Assembly: GCA_963695415.1 (NCBI GenBank)
Contig: CAVOGL010000023.1
Span: 186,001-250,000, forward strand
Direction of reading: 5' to 3'
Source of the DNA: CAVXWV01 sp963695415
Lineage (GTDB): Bacteria; Chloroflexota; Anaerolineae; Anaerolineales; UBA4823
Length of the DNA: 64,000 nucleotides
Shown here one piece after another: positions 1 through 9,371 of the stretch. The position numbers and the translations under genes are program-made. A model generated the notes under the pieces. That model was not told the origin of the DNA. It saw only the letters and a program-made list of their open reading frames with translations, and searched no databases. Numbering within the stretch: position 1 is the first letter of the stretch; every line of letters starts with the position of its first letter.

Positions 1-164
1 CCCTGGAGGAAGTGGGGGAGCATTTCAAAGTGACACGCGAGCGCATCCGCCAGATCGAAGCCAAGGCGCTGCGCAAGCTGCGCCACCCGACGCGGCAGCA
101 GACCGTTGCGAGATTTTCTCAGTTGATGCGCGGCGAGGCTCTACTAAAACCAATCCGTTTGTGA
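1..164 (+). CDS. Sigma-70 family RNA polymerase sigma factor, C-terminal end only
   Basis: The window opens inside a gene. Reading from base 3 gives about 53 residues ending at TGA 162-164. The peptide contains VTRERIRQIEAKALRKLRHP, which is the helix-turn-helix of sigma region 4.2 that recognises the -35 element. The tail after this (ending LLKPIRL) is longer than in most primary sigma factors, so I cannot say whether it is RpoD itself or an alternative group 2 factor. The upstream part is outside the window. The nuo promoter begins four bases after the stop codon, so the two units are probably transcribed separately, with possible read-through. Confidence 0.9.
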   Translation, partial: LEEVGEHFKVTRERIRQIEAKALRKLRHPTRQQTVARFSQLMRGEALLKPIRL

Positions 165-167
165 AAT

Positions 168-196
168 TTGACACCTATGGGTGCGTGTGATAAACT
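168..196 (+). promoter_or_regulatory. Sigma-70 type promoter for the nuo operon
   Basis: A perfect TTGACA (168-173) is followed after 17 bases by TAAACT (191-196), preceded by TG at 188-189, which makes an extended -10 element. It lies 63 bases upstream of nuoA and directly behind the sigma factor stop codon. The -10 matches the consensus at four of six positions, and the ideal spacing and perfect -35 support it. Confidence 0.6.
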
Positions 197-258
197 TGTT
201 CGTCAGGTGATACTTTACCATTTTTGTCTGATTATGTTGCCGCACGATTGAGGCTGGG

Positions 259-615
259 ATGTTAAACCAATATCTACCATTGATCATACTGCTGGTTATT
301 TCTACCGTTTTAGCGGGGATCGCTCTTGTTCTTGGTCAATTGTTCGGACCAAAACGCCCCACAGAGCGAAAGTCGGTGCCGTACGAATCAGGCATGCGCC
401 CGATTGGTCCTGGAGCAAGGCGAATGCCCATCCATTTTTACCTGGTGGCAGTCTTGTTCATCCTCTTTGATATCGAGGTTGTCTTCTTTCTACCATGGGC
501 GATCGTCCTGCGCAAGCTGGGCTTGTTTGGGTTGATCGAGATGGGCATTTTTATCGGTATCCTTCTGGTAGGTTTCGCCTATGCGTGGAAGAAAGGAGCC
601 CTGGAATGGGACTAG
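259..615 (+). CDS. nuoA: NADH-quinone oxidoreductase subunit A
   Basis: Membrane subunit of respiratory complex I, 118 residues, the usual length. Three hydrophobic segments are visible at about residues 5-27, 60-82 and 88-108. The conserved loop between the first two contains KSVPYESG, typical of NuoA/ND3. The start ATG has a GAGG Shine-Dalgarno five bases upstream. It is the first gene of a full nuoA-N operon in canonical order, and the preceding promoter places it at the 5' end of that transcript. Confidence 0.96.
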   Translation: MLNQYLPLIILLVISTVLAGIALVLGQLFGPKRPTERKSVPYESGMRPIGPGARRMPIHFYLVAVLFILFDIEVVFFLPWAIVLRKLGLFGLIEMGIFIGILLVGFAYAWKKGALEWD

Positions 616-647
616 GCCTGAAAGCTTCAGGTTAATGGGAATAGGTT

Positions 648-1133
648 ATGGGAATAGAGCAAAAATTACCTAAGTCTGGTTCAATGGGGGCGGTAACCAT
701 CAAGCTGGAGGATGCCGTGAACTGGGCGCGAACAAACGCCATGTGGCCCATGCTTTTTGGTCTGGCATGCTGCGCCATTGAGATGATGTCGGCGCAGGCT
801 TCGAATTACGACATGAGCCGATTTGGGATGGAGCTCATGCGCGCCAGCCCGCGCCAGTCGGATTTGATGATCGTTGCCGGGCGCGTGTCGCGCAAGATGG
901 CACCCGTCCTGCGCCGTCTGTATGACCAGATGCCGGATCCAAAGTGGGTGGTCTCGATGGGCGATTGTGCTTCGTGCGGGGGTGTATTCAACAACTATGC
1001 GCTGGTCCAGGGAGTGGATGAGGTGGTGCCGGTGGATGTGTATGTGTCCGGGTGTCCCCCGCGCCCCGAAGCACTGATCCATGGTATCTTGACGCTTCAC
1101 GAAAAAGTGCGTGGAGAGAAGTTGGTGGGCTGA
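648..1133 (+). CDS. nuoB: NADH-quinone oxidoreductase subunit B
   Basis: Peripheral subunit of complex I carrying the terminal [4Fe-4S] cluster N2, which passes electrons to quinone; 161 residues. The cluster ligands are visible: the adjacent cysteines in GLACCAIEMM, the cysteine in GDCASCGG and the one in SGCPPRPEAL. Length and motifs match the family throughout. The stop codon overlaps the start of nuoC (TGATG), suggesting translational coupling. Confidence 0.97.
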   Translation: MGIEQKLPKSGSMGAVTIKLEDAVNWARTNAMWPMLFGLACCAIEMMSAQASNYDMSRFGMELMRASPRQSDLMIVAGRVSRKMAPVLRRLYDQMPDPKWVVSMGDCASCGGVFNNYALVQGVDEVVPVDVYVSGCPPRPEALIHGILTLHEKVRGEKLVG

Positions 1134-1714
1134 TGCAAGAACAAGATGTAGCAATGAAACTGGTGGAACGCTACGAGCTGGAAATGAGTGAATTCCGCGG
1201 GGATGTCAGCCTGACTGTCCCTGAAGGGAAGATCGTGGATGTGTGCCAGACGCTGCGCGATGAGTTTGGCTTTGAGATCCTGGTCGAGGAGACGGCAGTC
1301 GATTACTGGCCCCAGCAAACCCCCCGATTCCACGTAGTGTACGGTATGCGCTCACTCAAGCAGAACCTGCTTCTGCTACTGCGGGTGCCTTTGGACGGGA
1401 ACGCGCCTTCGCTGCCGACCATCGAGAATATTTACGCTAATGCAAACTGGTTCGAGCGCGAGCTATGGGACATGTTCGGCATTCGTTTTGAAGGGCATTC
1501 TGACATGCGCCGCATCATGATGCCCCAGGATTGGGAAGGTCACCCGCTGCGCAAAGATTATCCTCTCGGTTACGAAGAAGTGCAGTTCAGCTTCAATTTC
1601 GATGAGATCAACAAGCGCAAACCGTACGCGTCGCTAAACTTTAGCGCTGATGAGGCGCCGGGGACGGCGGCGCCGAGGGCGGCGGCACCGAATACATCTG
1701 CGGGGAAGGAATAA
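1133..1714 (+). CDS. nuoC: NADH-quinone oxidoreductase subunit C
   Basis: The 30-kDa subunit of complex I that bridges the hydrogenase-like module; 193 residues. I chose ATG 1133, which overlaps the nuoB stop; an upstream in-frame ATG at 1052 lies inside nuoB and adds unrelated sequence. The family signature is visible as ERELWDMFGIRFEGH followed by HPLRKDYPLG. The last 20 or so residues are an unusual A-P rich tail built from a 15-bp tandem repeat (see separate entry), beyond the usual end of the domain. Confidence 0.95.
   Translation: MQEQDVAMKLVERYELEMSEFRGDVSLTVPEGKIVDVCQTLRDEFGFEILVEETAVDYWPQQTPRFHVVYGMRSLKQNLLLLLRVPLDGNAPSLPTIENIYANANWFERELWDMFGIRFEGHSDMRRIMMPQDWEGHPLRKDYPLGYEEVQFSFNFDEINKRKPYASLNFSADEAPGTAAPRAAAPNTSAGKE
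1655..1699 (+). repeat. 15-bp in-frame tandem repeat in the nuoC tail
   Basis: Three consecutive 15-bp units (1655-1669, 1670-1684, 1685-1699, the last more diverged) each encode a five-residue unit starting A-P: APGTA, APRAA, APNTS. The repeats form the disordered end of NuoC. Confidence 0.7.
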
Positions 1715-1715
1715 A

Positions 1716-2999
1716 TTGGCTGAAATAGAAACCGGGAACACTGCTGCTAATGCTACCGCCGACCCTGGCGGCGCTGCCACCATGGATGTTTCATTCGATG
1801 AGATCAAGCACCTGGTTTCTGACCGGGCGATCGAAGGCGAGACTGTGCTTTTGAATATGGGACCGCAGCATCCGAGCACACATGGGGTGCTGCGATTGCT
1901 GCTTGAACTGGACGGCGAGATCGTGGTCAACTGTATCCCGGATGTCGGTTTCCTGCACACAGGCATTGAAAAGAACATGGAAGCCAAGACCTATATCAAA
2001 GCCGAGGTGATGAGCGACCGGATCGATTATCTAAACACGGTGGGAAACAACCTGGCTTACTGCATGGCGATCGAAAAACTTTGCGAGCTGGATGTGCCCG
2101 TGCGTGCCCAGGCGATCCGCGTAATCCTGGTCGAGCTTCAGCGCATCGCCTCCCACCTGGTCTGGCTGGGTACCCATGCACTCGATCTGGCAGCCATGTC
2201 TGTCTTCCTTTACTGCTTCCGCGAACGCGAGATGATCCTGGATATCCTAGAGCTCTGCTCCGGACAGCGCATGATGACCACCTTCATCCGCCCGGGAGGG
2301 CTGTGGCGCGATGTGCCGGTCGAATTCGAGGAAGCAGTACGCAGTTTTATTGCGGTTTTTCCCAGGCGGATTGATGAATACGAAGCCCTGCTGACGCGCA
2401 ACCCGCTTTTCCTGGAACGCACGCGCAACATTGGCTATATTTCTGCGCAGGATGCGTTGAATTGGGGTTTGACCGGACCGCCGCTGCGCGCCTCAGGCAT
2501 AGACTACGATCTACGCAAAGTGCGCCCCTACATGGGTTATGAACAGTATGACTTTGCTGTGCCAACTCATACGGACAGCGATACCTACGCGTGCTACCTG
2601 GTTCGCATTGAGGAAATGCGCCAATCCTTGCGTATTGTGCAGCAGGCGCTGGACAATTTGCCTTTTGGACCCGTCATCAGCAGCAACCGCAAATATGTCC
2701 CCCCGCCGCGCGCGGAGCTGAGCACAAGCATGGAAGCGGTGATCCACCATTTCAAGCTGTGGACGGAAGGGTTCAACCCGCCCAAGGGCAGTGTGTATTC
2801 CGCGGTGGAATCGCCGCGCGGTGAGTTAGGCGTGTATCTGGAGAGTGACGGAGGACCTAAACCTTACCGCGTACACTGGCGCACGCCGTCCTTTACCAAC
2901 CTGCAGGTGCTGCCGGTTCTCGCCAAAGGGGTCTTTGTCGCTGACCTGGTTGCCTTGATCGGCACCGTTGATATTGTTTTGGGAGACGTCGACCGTTGA
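1716..2999 (+). CDS. nuoD: NADH-quinone oxidoreductase subunit D
   Basis: The 49-kDa subunit of complex I, homologous to the large subunit of NiFe hydrogenases; it forms the quinone site together with NuoB. Reading from TTG 1716 gives 427 residues. I chose TTG because GGGGAAGGA ends five bases upstream. An upstream reading frame at 1650 is an arginine-rich artefact inside nuoC, and ATG 1782 is the fallback start. GPQHPSTHGVLRL near residue 48 is the family signature with the quinone-site histidine, and the protein ends IVLGDVDR as expected. Confidence 0.95.
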   Translation: MAEIETGNTAANATADPGGAATMDVSFDEIKHLVSDRAIEGETVLLNMGPQHPSTHGVLRLLLELDGEIVVNCIPDVGFLHTGIEKNMEAKTYIKAEVMSDRIDYLNTVGNNLAYCMAIEKLCELDVPVRAQAIRVILVELQRIASHLVWLGTHALDLAAMSVFLYCFREREMILDILELCSGQRMMTTFIRPGGLWRDVPVEFEEAVRSFIAVFPRRIDEYEALLTRNPLFLERTRNIGYISAQDALNWGLTGPPLRASGIDYDLRKVRPYMGYEQYDFAVPTHTDSDTYACYLVRIEEMRQSLRIVQQALDNLPFGPVISSNRKYVPPPRAELSTSMEAVIHHFKLWTEGFNPPKGSVYSAVESPRGELGVYLESDGGPKPYRVHWRTPSFTNLQVLPVLAKGVFVADLVALIGTVDIVLGDVDR

Positions 3000-3021
3000 G
3001 GCTCATAAATAAGGATCTTTT

Positions 3022-3597
3022 ATGAGAAATACAATGAACAGTACCGCGCCGCGTGGCTCTATAACCGGCACATCGCTGCGTGATAAATATCCTGGAGAGA
3101 TCGAGCGTATTCTTGGAAAGTACCCGGCAGAGCGAAAGCAAGCCGCGGTGATGCCGCTGCTTTACCTGGCGCAGCGCGACGGGATGTATGTCACCAAGTC
3201 TGATCTGGCAGACATCGCCGAGATACTCGAGATCTCCACCACGGAAGTGGCTTCGATCGTGGGCTTTTACAGCCTGTATTATGATGCGCCAGCAGGGAGA
3301 TACCGTGTGCAGGTGTGTACCGACCTGCCGTGTGCGCTGCGCGGCGCGGAGGAATTCCTCGAAAAATTGTGCGACAACCTGGGCATCCAGGTTGGCGAGA
3401 CAACCGCAGACGGCATGGTCACTGTGGAGCACGTGATGTGTCTTGCGGGCTGCGATCACGCACCGATGTTCCAACTGCAAAGCGGTGAAGGATTGGAATA
3501 TCACGAAGACCAGACGGTCGAAAGCGCATTGGCGACAATTGCGAAGCTGAGGGCGGGCGGCGATAATTTGGATACTCATTCGGAGGAGGAAGGGTGA
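3022..3597 (+). CDS. nuoE: NADH-quinone oxidoreductase subunit E
   Basis: The 24-kDa subunit of the NADH-oxidising module, holding the [2Fe-2S] cluster N1a; 191 residues. The four ligands are visible in a thioredoxin-like fold: CTDLPC and, about 38 residues later, CLAGC. Its presence together with NuoF and NuoG shows this complex I takes electrons from NADH, unlike the 11-subunit forms found in some anaerobes. The AAGGA before the ATG serves as ribosome binding site. Confidence 0.95.
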   Translation: MRNTMNSTAPRGSITGTSLRDKYPGEIERILGKYPAERKQAAVMPLLYLAQRDGMYVTKSDLADIAEILEISTTEVASIVGFYSLYYDAPAGRYRVQVCTDLPCALRGAEEFLEKLCDNLGIQVGETTADGMVTVEHVMCLAGCDHAPMFQLQSGEGLEYHEDQTVESALATIAKLRAGGDNLDTHSEEEG

Positions 3598-3603
3598 TGG
3601 CTG

Positions 3604-4929
3604 ATGTGCCGACTTCTGAAACACATACTCCTGCGACACCGCGACATCCCGGATATTGATGACCTGGTGGTTTACCGCCAGCATGGTGGTTATGAGGCTT
3701 TCAAGAAGGTTGTCACCGAGATGAAACCTGAAGAAGTGACCGAGGTGGTACGCGCTTCCGGGTTGCGCGGCAGAGGCGGCGCCGGGTTCCCCACTGGGAT
3801 GAAGTGGCTGTTCATCGATAACCGCAGCTGGCCCCATTATGTGGTGGTCAATGCCGATGAATCGGAACCAGGCACTTTCAAAGACCGCGAGATCATGGAG
3901 CGTAATCCTTACCAAATGCTCGAAGGTGTTGCCATCTGTGCCTACGCCATTGGTGCCAACGCAGCCTATATTTACCTGCGAGGGGAATTCTGGCAGGTCG
4001 CCCAGCAGCTGGACCGCCATATTGAAACACTGCACGAGCAGGGTCTCCTTGGAGATAAGATTTTTGGATCAGATTATTCTCTGCAGCTCTTCACCCACCT
4101 GGGTGCGGGTGCTTACATCTGCGGTGAGGAAACTGCCCTGCTCGAGTCCATCGAAGGAAAATTGGGTCAGCCGCGCTTGAGACCGCCATTCCCGCCCTCA
4201 TATGGGCTTTTTGGTAAACCCACGGTGGTGAATAACGTCGAGACCCTCGCCAATGTCCCTCTGATCATCGCCAACGGCGCTGACTGGTACCACATGATTG
4301 GCACGGAACGCAGCCCGGGCACGAAAATCTTTTCACTTTCGGGCAAGGTTAATAAGCCAGGGAATTACGAGCTGCCTCTGGGGACGACTTTCCGCGAGCT
4401 GATCTTCGAGCACGGCGGCGGCATCCCTGAAGATCGCAGCATTAAAGCCATCATGGCAGCGGGGGCTTCATCTTCCCTGATAGTTGCTGATGAAAAAGCC
4501 CTGGACACCAAAATGGATTATGAGAGCGTGCCCTCTTTAGGCGCACAATTAGGATCGGCATCCGTGATCGTTATCGACGATAGTGTGGGCATCGACTGGC
4601 TGGTGAGTAAAACAATACAGTTTTTCCGCCACGAATCCTGTGGGAAGTGCACCCCCTGCCGTGAGGGCACATTCTGGATGAGCCACCTGACGAAACGAAT
4701 TACCGATCACAAGACTAACGGAAAGGCAAAGTCTGAAGATGTCGACCTCCTCCTTGAGGTTGCCAACCAGGTAAAGGGGAAGTGCCTGTGTGCGCTGGGT
4801 GATTTCTCTACGGAGGCGGTAATTTCTGGGATCGAGCGTTTCCGCCCGGATTTCGACCGCGCAGTCAACGCCCGTAGTAACGAGGCTGGAAGTATGCCGC
4901 TTGGTGACAATGGAGCTAAGCATGGGTGA
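3604..4929 (+). CDS. nuoF: NADH-quinone oxidoreductase subunit F
   Basis: The 51-kDa subunit that binds NADH, FMN and the [4Fe-4S] cluster N3; 441 residues. GLRGRGGAGFPTG is the FMN/NADH glycine-rich loop, and the N3 ligands are seen in SCGKCTPCREG plus the cysteine of KCLCALGDFS. The start is awkward: the strongest Shine-Dalgarno (GGAGGAGGAAGGG, 3582-3594) precedes both ATG 3597, whose frame closes after 20 codons, and ATG 3604, which leads into the real protein (HILLRHRDIPDIDD). Either 3604 is the start or a base is miscalled between the two. The 3' end overlaps nuoG by eight bases. Confidence 0.94.
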   Translation: MCRLLKHILLRHRDIPDIDDLVVYRQHGGYEAFKKVVTEMKPEEVTEVVRASGLRGRGGAGFPTGMKWLFIDNRSWPHYVVVNADESEPGTFKDREIMERNPYQMLEGVAICAYAIGANAAYIYLRGEFWQVAQQLDRHIETLHEQGLLGDKIFGSDYSLQLFTHLGAGAYICGEETALLESIEGKLGQPRLRPPFPPSYGLFGKPTVVNNVETLANVPLIIANGADWYHMIGTERSPGTKIFSLSGKVNKPGNYELPLGTTFRELIFEHGGGIPEDRSIKAIMAAGASSSLIVADEKALDTKMDYESVPSLGAQLGSASVIVIDDSVGIDWLVSKTIQFFRHESCGKCTPCREGTFWMSHLTKRITDHKTNGKAKSEDVDLLLEVANQVKGKCLCALGDFSTEAVISGIERFRPDFDRAVNARSNEAGSMPLGDNGAKHG

Positions 4930-7682
4930 ACAAATCGGTGAGCCAATGGCAATGAAACAGGTTTCTCTGACCATTGACGGTATTGATGTCACCGTGCCAG
5001 AAGGGACGTTGATCGTGAACGCTGCCAGGAAAATTGGCATCGACATCCCCGTATTTTGTTATCATCCCAAGATGGAGCCGGTGGGGATGTGCCGGATGTG
5101 CCTTGTGGAAGTGGGCAGACCGGTGATCGACCGCACGACGGGTCAGGTGATGGTCGATGAAGACGGCTCACCCAAGGTGCAGTTTGGCGCCAAACTAGAG
5201 ACAGCCTGCACCACCCCGGTCTCGGAAGGCATGGTCGTCCTGGGAGCGAGCGAGAAAGCCAAGGCGGGACGAGAGGACATCCTCGAATTCCTGCTGACCT
5301 CACACCCATTAGACTGCCCGATCTGCGATAAGGGCGGTGAATGCCCCCTGCAGAACCTGACGATGAGCTTTGGTCCGGGTGAGAGCCGCTACATCTTTGA
5401 TGAGAAGAAACGTATGGCGAAACATGTGCCCCTGGGGGAGATGATCTTCCTGGACAGGGAGCGCTGCATCCAGTGCGGGCGCTGTGTCAGGTTCCAGGAC
5501 CTGATCGCCGATGATCCGGTGATTGGGTTTGCCCAGAGGGGGCGCAGCCTGGAGATCGTCACTTATTCAGAACCAGGTTTCGACTCTTATTTCTCTGGCA
5601 ACACGACCGATATCTGCCCGGTCGGCGCTTTAACTACGGCGGATTTCCGCTTCCAGGCGCGGGCTTGGGAATTGAATGCCGCGGCTTCAATTTGCACCCA
5701 CTGCCCGGTAGGCTGCAACCTTACTTACAACGTGCGCCGTGAGGCTGTTTCGGGTGGGGATGTGGTCATCAAGCGGGCGATGCCGAGGCAGAACGAGCAA
5801 GTTAATGAAATCTGGATCTGCGATAAGGGCCGTTTCGGCTACCATTATACGGAGAGACCCAACCGCATATTGCAGCCGATGATCCGCAGGGGAGGGGCTT
5901 ATCCGAACGGGAACCTGGAACCAGCCTCCTGGGAGGAAGCCCTGGATGTGGTTGCAACCCGTTTTAAATCAGCGGGGAACGAGCTGGTGACCCTGGCTGG
6001 CGGTCGTCTTTCGAATGAAGACTTGTATACCTTGCACTCCTTGACCAAAGAATTGGGTGGCAAACCGGTGCTTTACTCCACGATGGCAGGCGGTGATCTG
6101 GTTGCTCGGGTGGGACTCGGAGCCGGCAGTGATTTCGCTGCCATGGGTGACGAGACCACCATCCTGGTGGTGGCGTGTGACCTGCAGGAGGAAGCGCCGT
6201 TATGGTGGCTGCGCGTGAAGCAGGCTGCCGAACGCGGGGCGCAATTGATTGTCGCCAATCCAAGGCACACCAAGCTCGATCGTTATGCACGGGCGAGGCT
6301 GCGCTATCCATACGGCAGCGAAGCCAGCGTGGTGTTAGAAATGGTGAATGCCCTTTCGGCAAAAAAACCGGACACAGGTTTGGAACCGAAAGAGAAAGGA
6401 TTACGCACCCTTCTGCGTGAGCCTGCTTTCCGTGAGGCTGTTGAAGTCTTTGCAGAAGCGGAAAATGGTGTGGTCATCTTTGGCAGTGAGGGCACAGGAT
6501 TGGAAGCATCGACAGCGCTGGCACAGGCATGCGCTAATCTGCTCATAACCACCGGTCATACCGGAAGGGCGAATAATGGTCTCCTGGGGGTCTGGCAGCG
6601 GGCGAACGATCAGGGCGCCTGGGACATGGGTTTGCGTCCTTCTGTGAGTCTCTGGCAGGAAATGCAAAGCGCCAAAGCCCTTTACCTGGTCGCGGCGGAT
6701 CCTGCAGGGGACGATGCGGCAATTCTGGAAAATCTTTCTAACGGTGATGAACGCTTTATCGTAGTCCAGGAGCTGGCAATGACCCAAACGGCACAGCTTG
6801 CCGATGTCGTCCTGCCTGTTAAGCCATACACTGAACGCGAGGGAAGCTACACATCTGGCGAGCGGCGCGTGCAGCGCTTCTACCCCGTGGTTCCTGCGAG
6901 CGTTTATGCCGGCAGCAATGGCGGTTATACCAGCGGCGCCAGAGTGGACTATGCAGTAAGCGCTGAAATTGCCAGCAGACTGGGTCTGGAATTAGGAGAT
7001 GGCGCGGCATCAGGGGGGATAGCATCGAGGGCGATGGCATCGAAAGCGATGGCATCGAAAGCGATTGCTTCACTGGTGATGGAAGAAATCAGCGCAAACA
7101 TTCCTGATTACGCTGATGTTACTTACCAGAAGCTGGCGGAGGTCACGGAGCAATGGCCCATCATCGGCAGGGAAGACCTGTATTATGGCGGTACATCCTA
7201 CGAGAATCGCCAGGGACTGGGTGTGCAGCTCAGCCCCGGCAGATCAGCGCGGTGAGACGACGCCGTTGGGGTGGGTCCAACCACCTCCTGCTTTGGGAGC
7301 GCCTGGCGAAAGCGATTCACCTGGAGTCAAACTGGTGGCAGTCCCGGTGACGCGCCTTTACGACCGTGGAAATACGCTCCTGTCCGCGACCGTGCTGCAG
7401 TCCCGCATCCCTGAGCCTACCGTTTACCTCAACCCGCAAGATGTTGGTGATGGTACTTCGGGCGTGCCGGGTGAGGCCTCAGGTGAGGCCTCATCAGAGG
7501 GGCTGCGTGTTGTGGTTACCCTGGACAACCGGGAATACCAGGTCCTCGCCCGTCTGGATCAAGACGTGCCAGCTGGCGTGGTTCTCGTGCCGCGCAGCAT
7601 GGGGCTGCCTGTCATTCAACCAGTAATTATTGAACTGCAGTTGATAAGTGCCGGTGCTGCCATAGGGAGCGTGGATGCATGA
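4922..7682 (+). CDS. nuoG: NADH-quinone oxidoreductase subunit G, interrupted by a one-base frameshift
   Basis: The 75-kDa Fe-S subunit of the NADH module. Residues 1-90 are a [2Fe-2S] ferredoxin domain (CYHP, CRMC, later ETACTT). Then come the HxxxCxxC cluster N5 (HPLDCPICDKGGECP), the N6 clusters (RCIQCGRC, ICPVGALT) and CTHCPVGCN, which opens the molybdopterin-oxidoreductase-like domain. The first frame stops at 7255. The C-terminal domain (VTRLYDRGNTLLSATVLQS and on) continues in the +1 frame to 7682. Removing one C from the CCCC run near 7227-7231 joins them into 919 residues, a normal length. Two short tandem repeats lie in the C-terminal half. The real start is ATG 4922, overlapping nuoF, with GGAG upstream. 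Confidence 0.9.
7022..7066 (+). repeat. 15-bp in-frame tandem repeat within nuoG
   Basis: Three units of GCATCGAAAGCGATG (7022-7036, 7037-7051, 7052-7066) encode ASRAM, ASKAM, ASKAI. A second small repeat, GGTGAGGCCTCA twice, lies at 7470-7493 in the same gene. Both fall in what should be linker segments. Confidence 0.75.
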
Positions 7683-8827
7683 TTGATTTTGCCCTGGTCA
7701 TCGAGTGGATCATCAAATCCATCATTATTGTAGTGGCGTTATTGACCGGATTTGCTTACCTGACGCTTTACGAACGCAAAGCCCTGGCGCGCATCCAGGT
7801 GCGCATCGGTCCTAACCGCGCAGGTCCATTTGGTCTGCTGCAGCCGATTGCCGATGCCATTAAGTTGATCTTTAAAGAAGAGCTTATTCCGGGCATGGCG
7901 GACAAGCGCATCTTCATCCTGGCGCCGATTGTCACGGTGGTGCCTGCGCTGGTGATCCTGGCGACAGTGCCCTGGGGCGGCACGGTAACGGTGTTTGGCA
8001 GGCAGGTCTCGCTTTCGCTGACGGACCTGAACGTAGGTGTGCTTTACATCCTTTCGGTGGCTTCCATCTCCGTTTATGGGATCGTCCTGGCGGGCTGGTC
8101 TTCGAACAACAAATACGCCACCCTGGGTGGGATCCGTTCGACCGCCCAGATGATCAGCTATGAGCTTGCGCTTGGGCTGGCTTTTGTGCCCGCGATCCTG
8201 CTGACAGGATCGATGAGCCTGGGAGATATCGTCAACGCACAGGCGGAGATGGGATGGTTCGTGATCTGGCAGCCCGTTGGGGCGATGGTGTTCTGGATTG
8301 CATCGCTGGCGGAGGTCAACCGTGCACCATTTGATATGCCTGAGGCGGAGCAGGAACTGACTGCAGGCTATCACACAGAATATTCTGGGATGAAATTTGC
8401 CTTGTTCTTCATGGCGGAATACATTAAGATGATCGCTGTAAGTGTGATCGCCGCGACGCTCTTTTTTGGCGGCTACCGTGGACCCTTTATTGATCAATTC
8501 CCCTGGCTTGGTCCCATTTACCTGTTTGTTAAGGTGGGGCTGCTGCTCTTCGGGATGATCTGGACGCGTGCGACCCTGCCGCGAATCCGCTATGATCGTT
8601 TAATGGCGTTCGGCTGGAAAATCATGCTCCCTCTCGCACTGCTACTGGTGATCATCACCGCAGTCGGTGTGGTATTGGAAGTTCTCTGGCTGATCCCAGT
8701 CTTGAGCTTGCTGATTTTGGCGGTGGTCGTCACTCTCACCGCACGCGGTACTTCCAGCACGCTATCACACCCATCATCACATTCTGCTGGGGGACCTAAA
8801 GGCAAAGGGAAATTGGAGGTTAGGTAG
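7679..8827 (+). CDS. nuoH: NADH-quinone oxidoreductase subunit H
   Basis: Membrane subunit of complex I that lines the quinone chamber; 382 residues with about eight transmembrane segments. ERKALARIQVRIGPNRAG near residue 32 and EVNRAPFDMPEAEQELTAGY near residue 218 are the two classic NuoH signatures. The ATG overlaps the last codons of nuoG (ATGA), which supports the frameshift reading of nuoG because the coupled stop is the one in the second frame. The final 40 residues extend slightly beyond the family end. Confidence 0.96.
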   Translation: MIDFALVIEWIIKSIIIVVALLTGFAYLTLYERKALARIQVRIGPNRAGPFGLLQPIADAIKLIFKEELIPGMADKRIFILAPIVTVVPALVILATVPWGGTVTVFGRQVSLSLTDLNVGVLYILSVASISVYGIVLAGWSSNNKYATLGGIRSTAQMISYELALGLAFVPAILLTGSMSLGDIVNAQAEMGWFVIWQPVGAMVFWIASLAEVNRAPFDMPEAEQELTAGYHTEYSGMKFALFFMAEYIKMIAVSVIAATLFFGGYRGPFIDQFPWLGPIYLFVKVGLLLFGMIWTRATLPRIRYDRLMAFGWKIMLPLALLLVIITAVGVVLEVLWLIPVLSLLILAVVVTLTARGTSSTLSHPSSHSAGGPKGKGKLEVR

Positions 8828-8830
8828 ACG

Positions 8831-9334
8831 ATGTTTACAGAAATTGCACGAGGCCTGGCGACAACGTTTCGGGAACTATTTTCGAAGCCTGTTACGATCC
8901 AATACCCGGAGGAAAAACGGAAAGTGCGCACGCGGTTCAAAGGCAGGCACTTTTTAAACAGGTACGAGAACGGGCTGGAGAAGTGCATTGGCTGTTCGCT
9001 TTGCTCTGCAGCCTGCCCGGCGGATGCCATTTTTGTGGAGGCGGCGGAGAACACAGATGAAGAGCGTTATTCACCCGGTGAACGCTATGCAAGGGTGTAC
9101 GAGATCAACATGCTGCGCTGCATCTTCTGTGGGTACTGCGAAGACGCCTGCCCGACTGAAGCGATTGTATTGGGCGATAATTATGAACTGTCATTTTACG
9201 ACAGGCATTCGGCGATATACGACAAGTCAATGCTGCTGGAACCGCTTAAAGGGAATGGGAAGACGACACCCCAGGTGACCGAACCTGGAAAGTTTGACCG
9301 CTCGATACCGGTCATGTTGAACCCAAAGGATTAG
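8831..9334 (+). CDS. nuoI: NADH-quinone oxidoreductase subunit I
   Basis: Peripheral subunit with two [4Fe-4S] clusters (N6a and N6b) that carry electrons toward NuoB; 167 residues. The two ferredoxin motifs are CIGCSLCSAACP and CIFCGYCEDACP. The gene starts three bases after nuoH behind a GGAGG ribosome binding site at 8815-8819. Confidence 0.96.
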   Translation: MFTEIARGLATTFRELFSKPVTIQYPEEKRKVRTRFKGRHFLNRYENGLEKCIGCSLCSAACPADAIFVEAAENTDEERYSPGERYARVYEINMLRCIFCGYCEDACPTEAIVLGDNYELSFYDRHSAIYDKSMLLEPLKGNGKTTPQVTEPGKFDRSIPVMLNPKD

Positions 9335-9371
9335 GCCTAAAGATCAGGCGCAGCATGGACAGTGTAACAGC

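Noticed and set aside
2893..4035. A 380-codon open frame on the minus strand across nuoD-nuoF
   Set aside because: It is antisense to strongly conserved complex I genes and its translation has no domain character.
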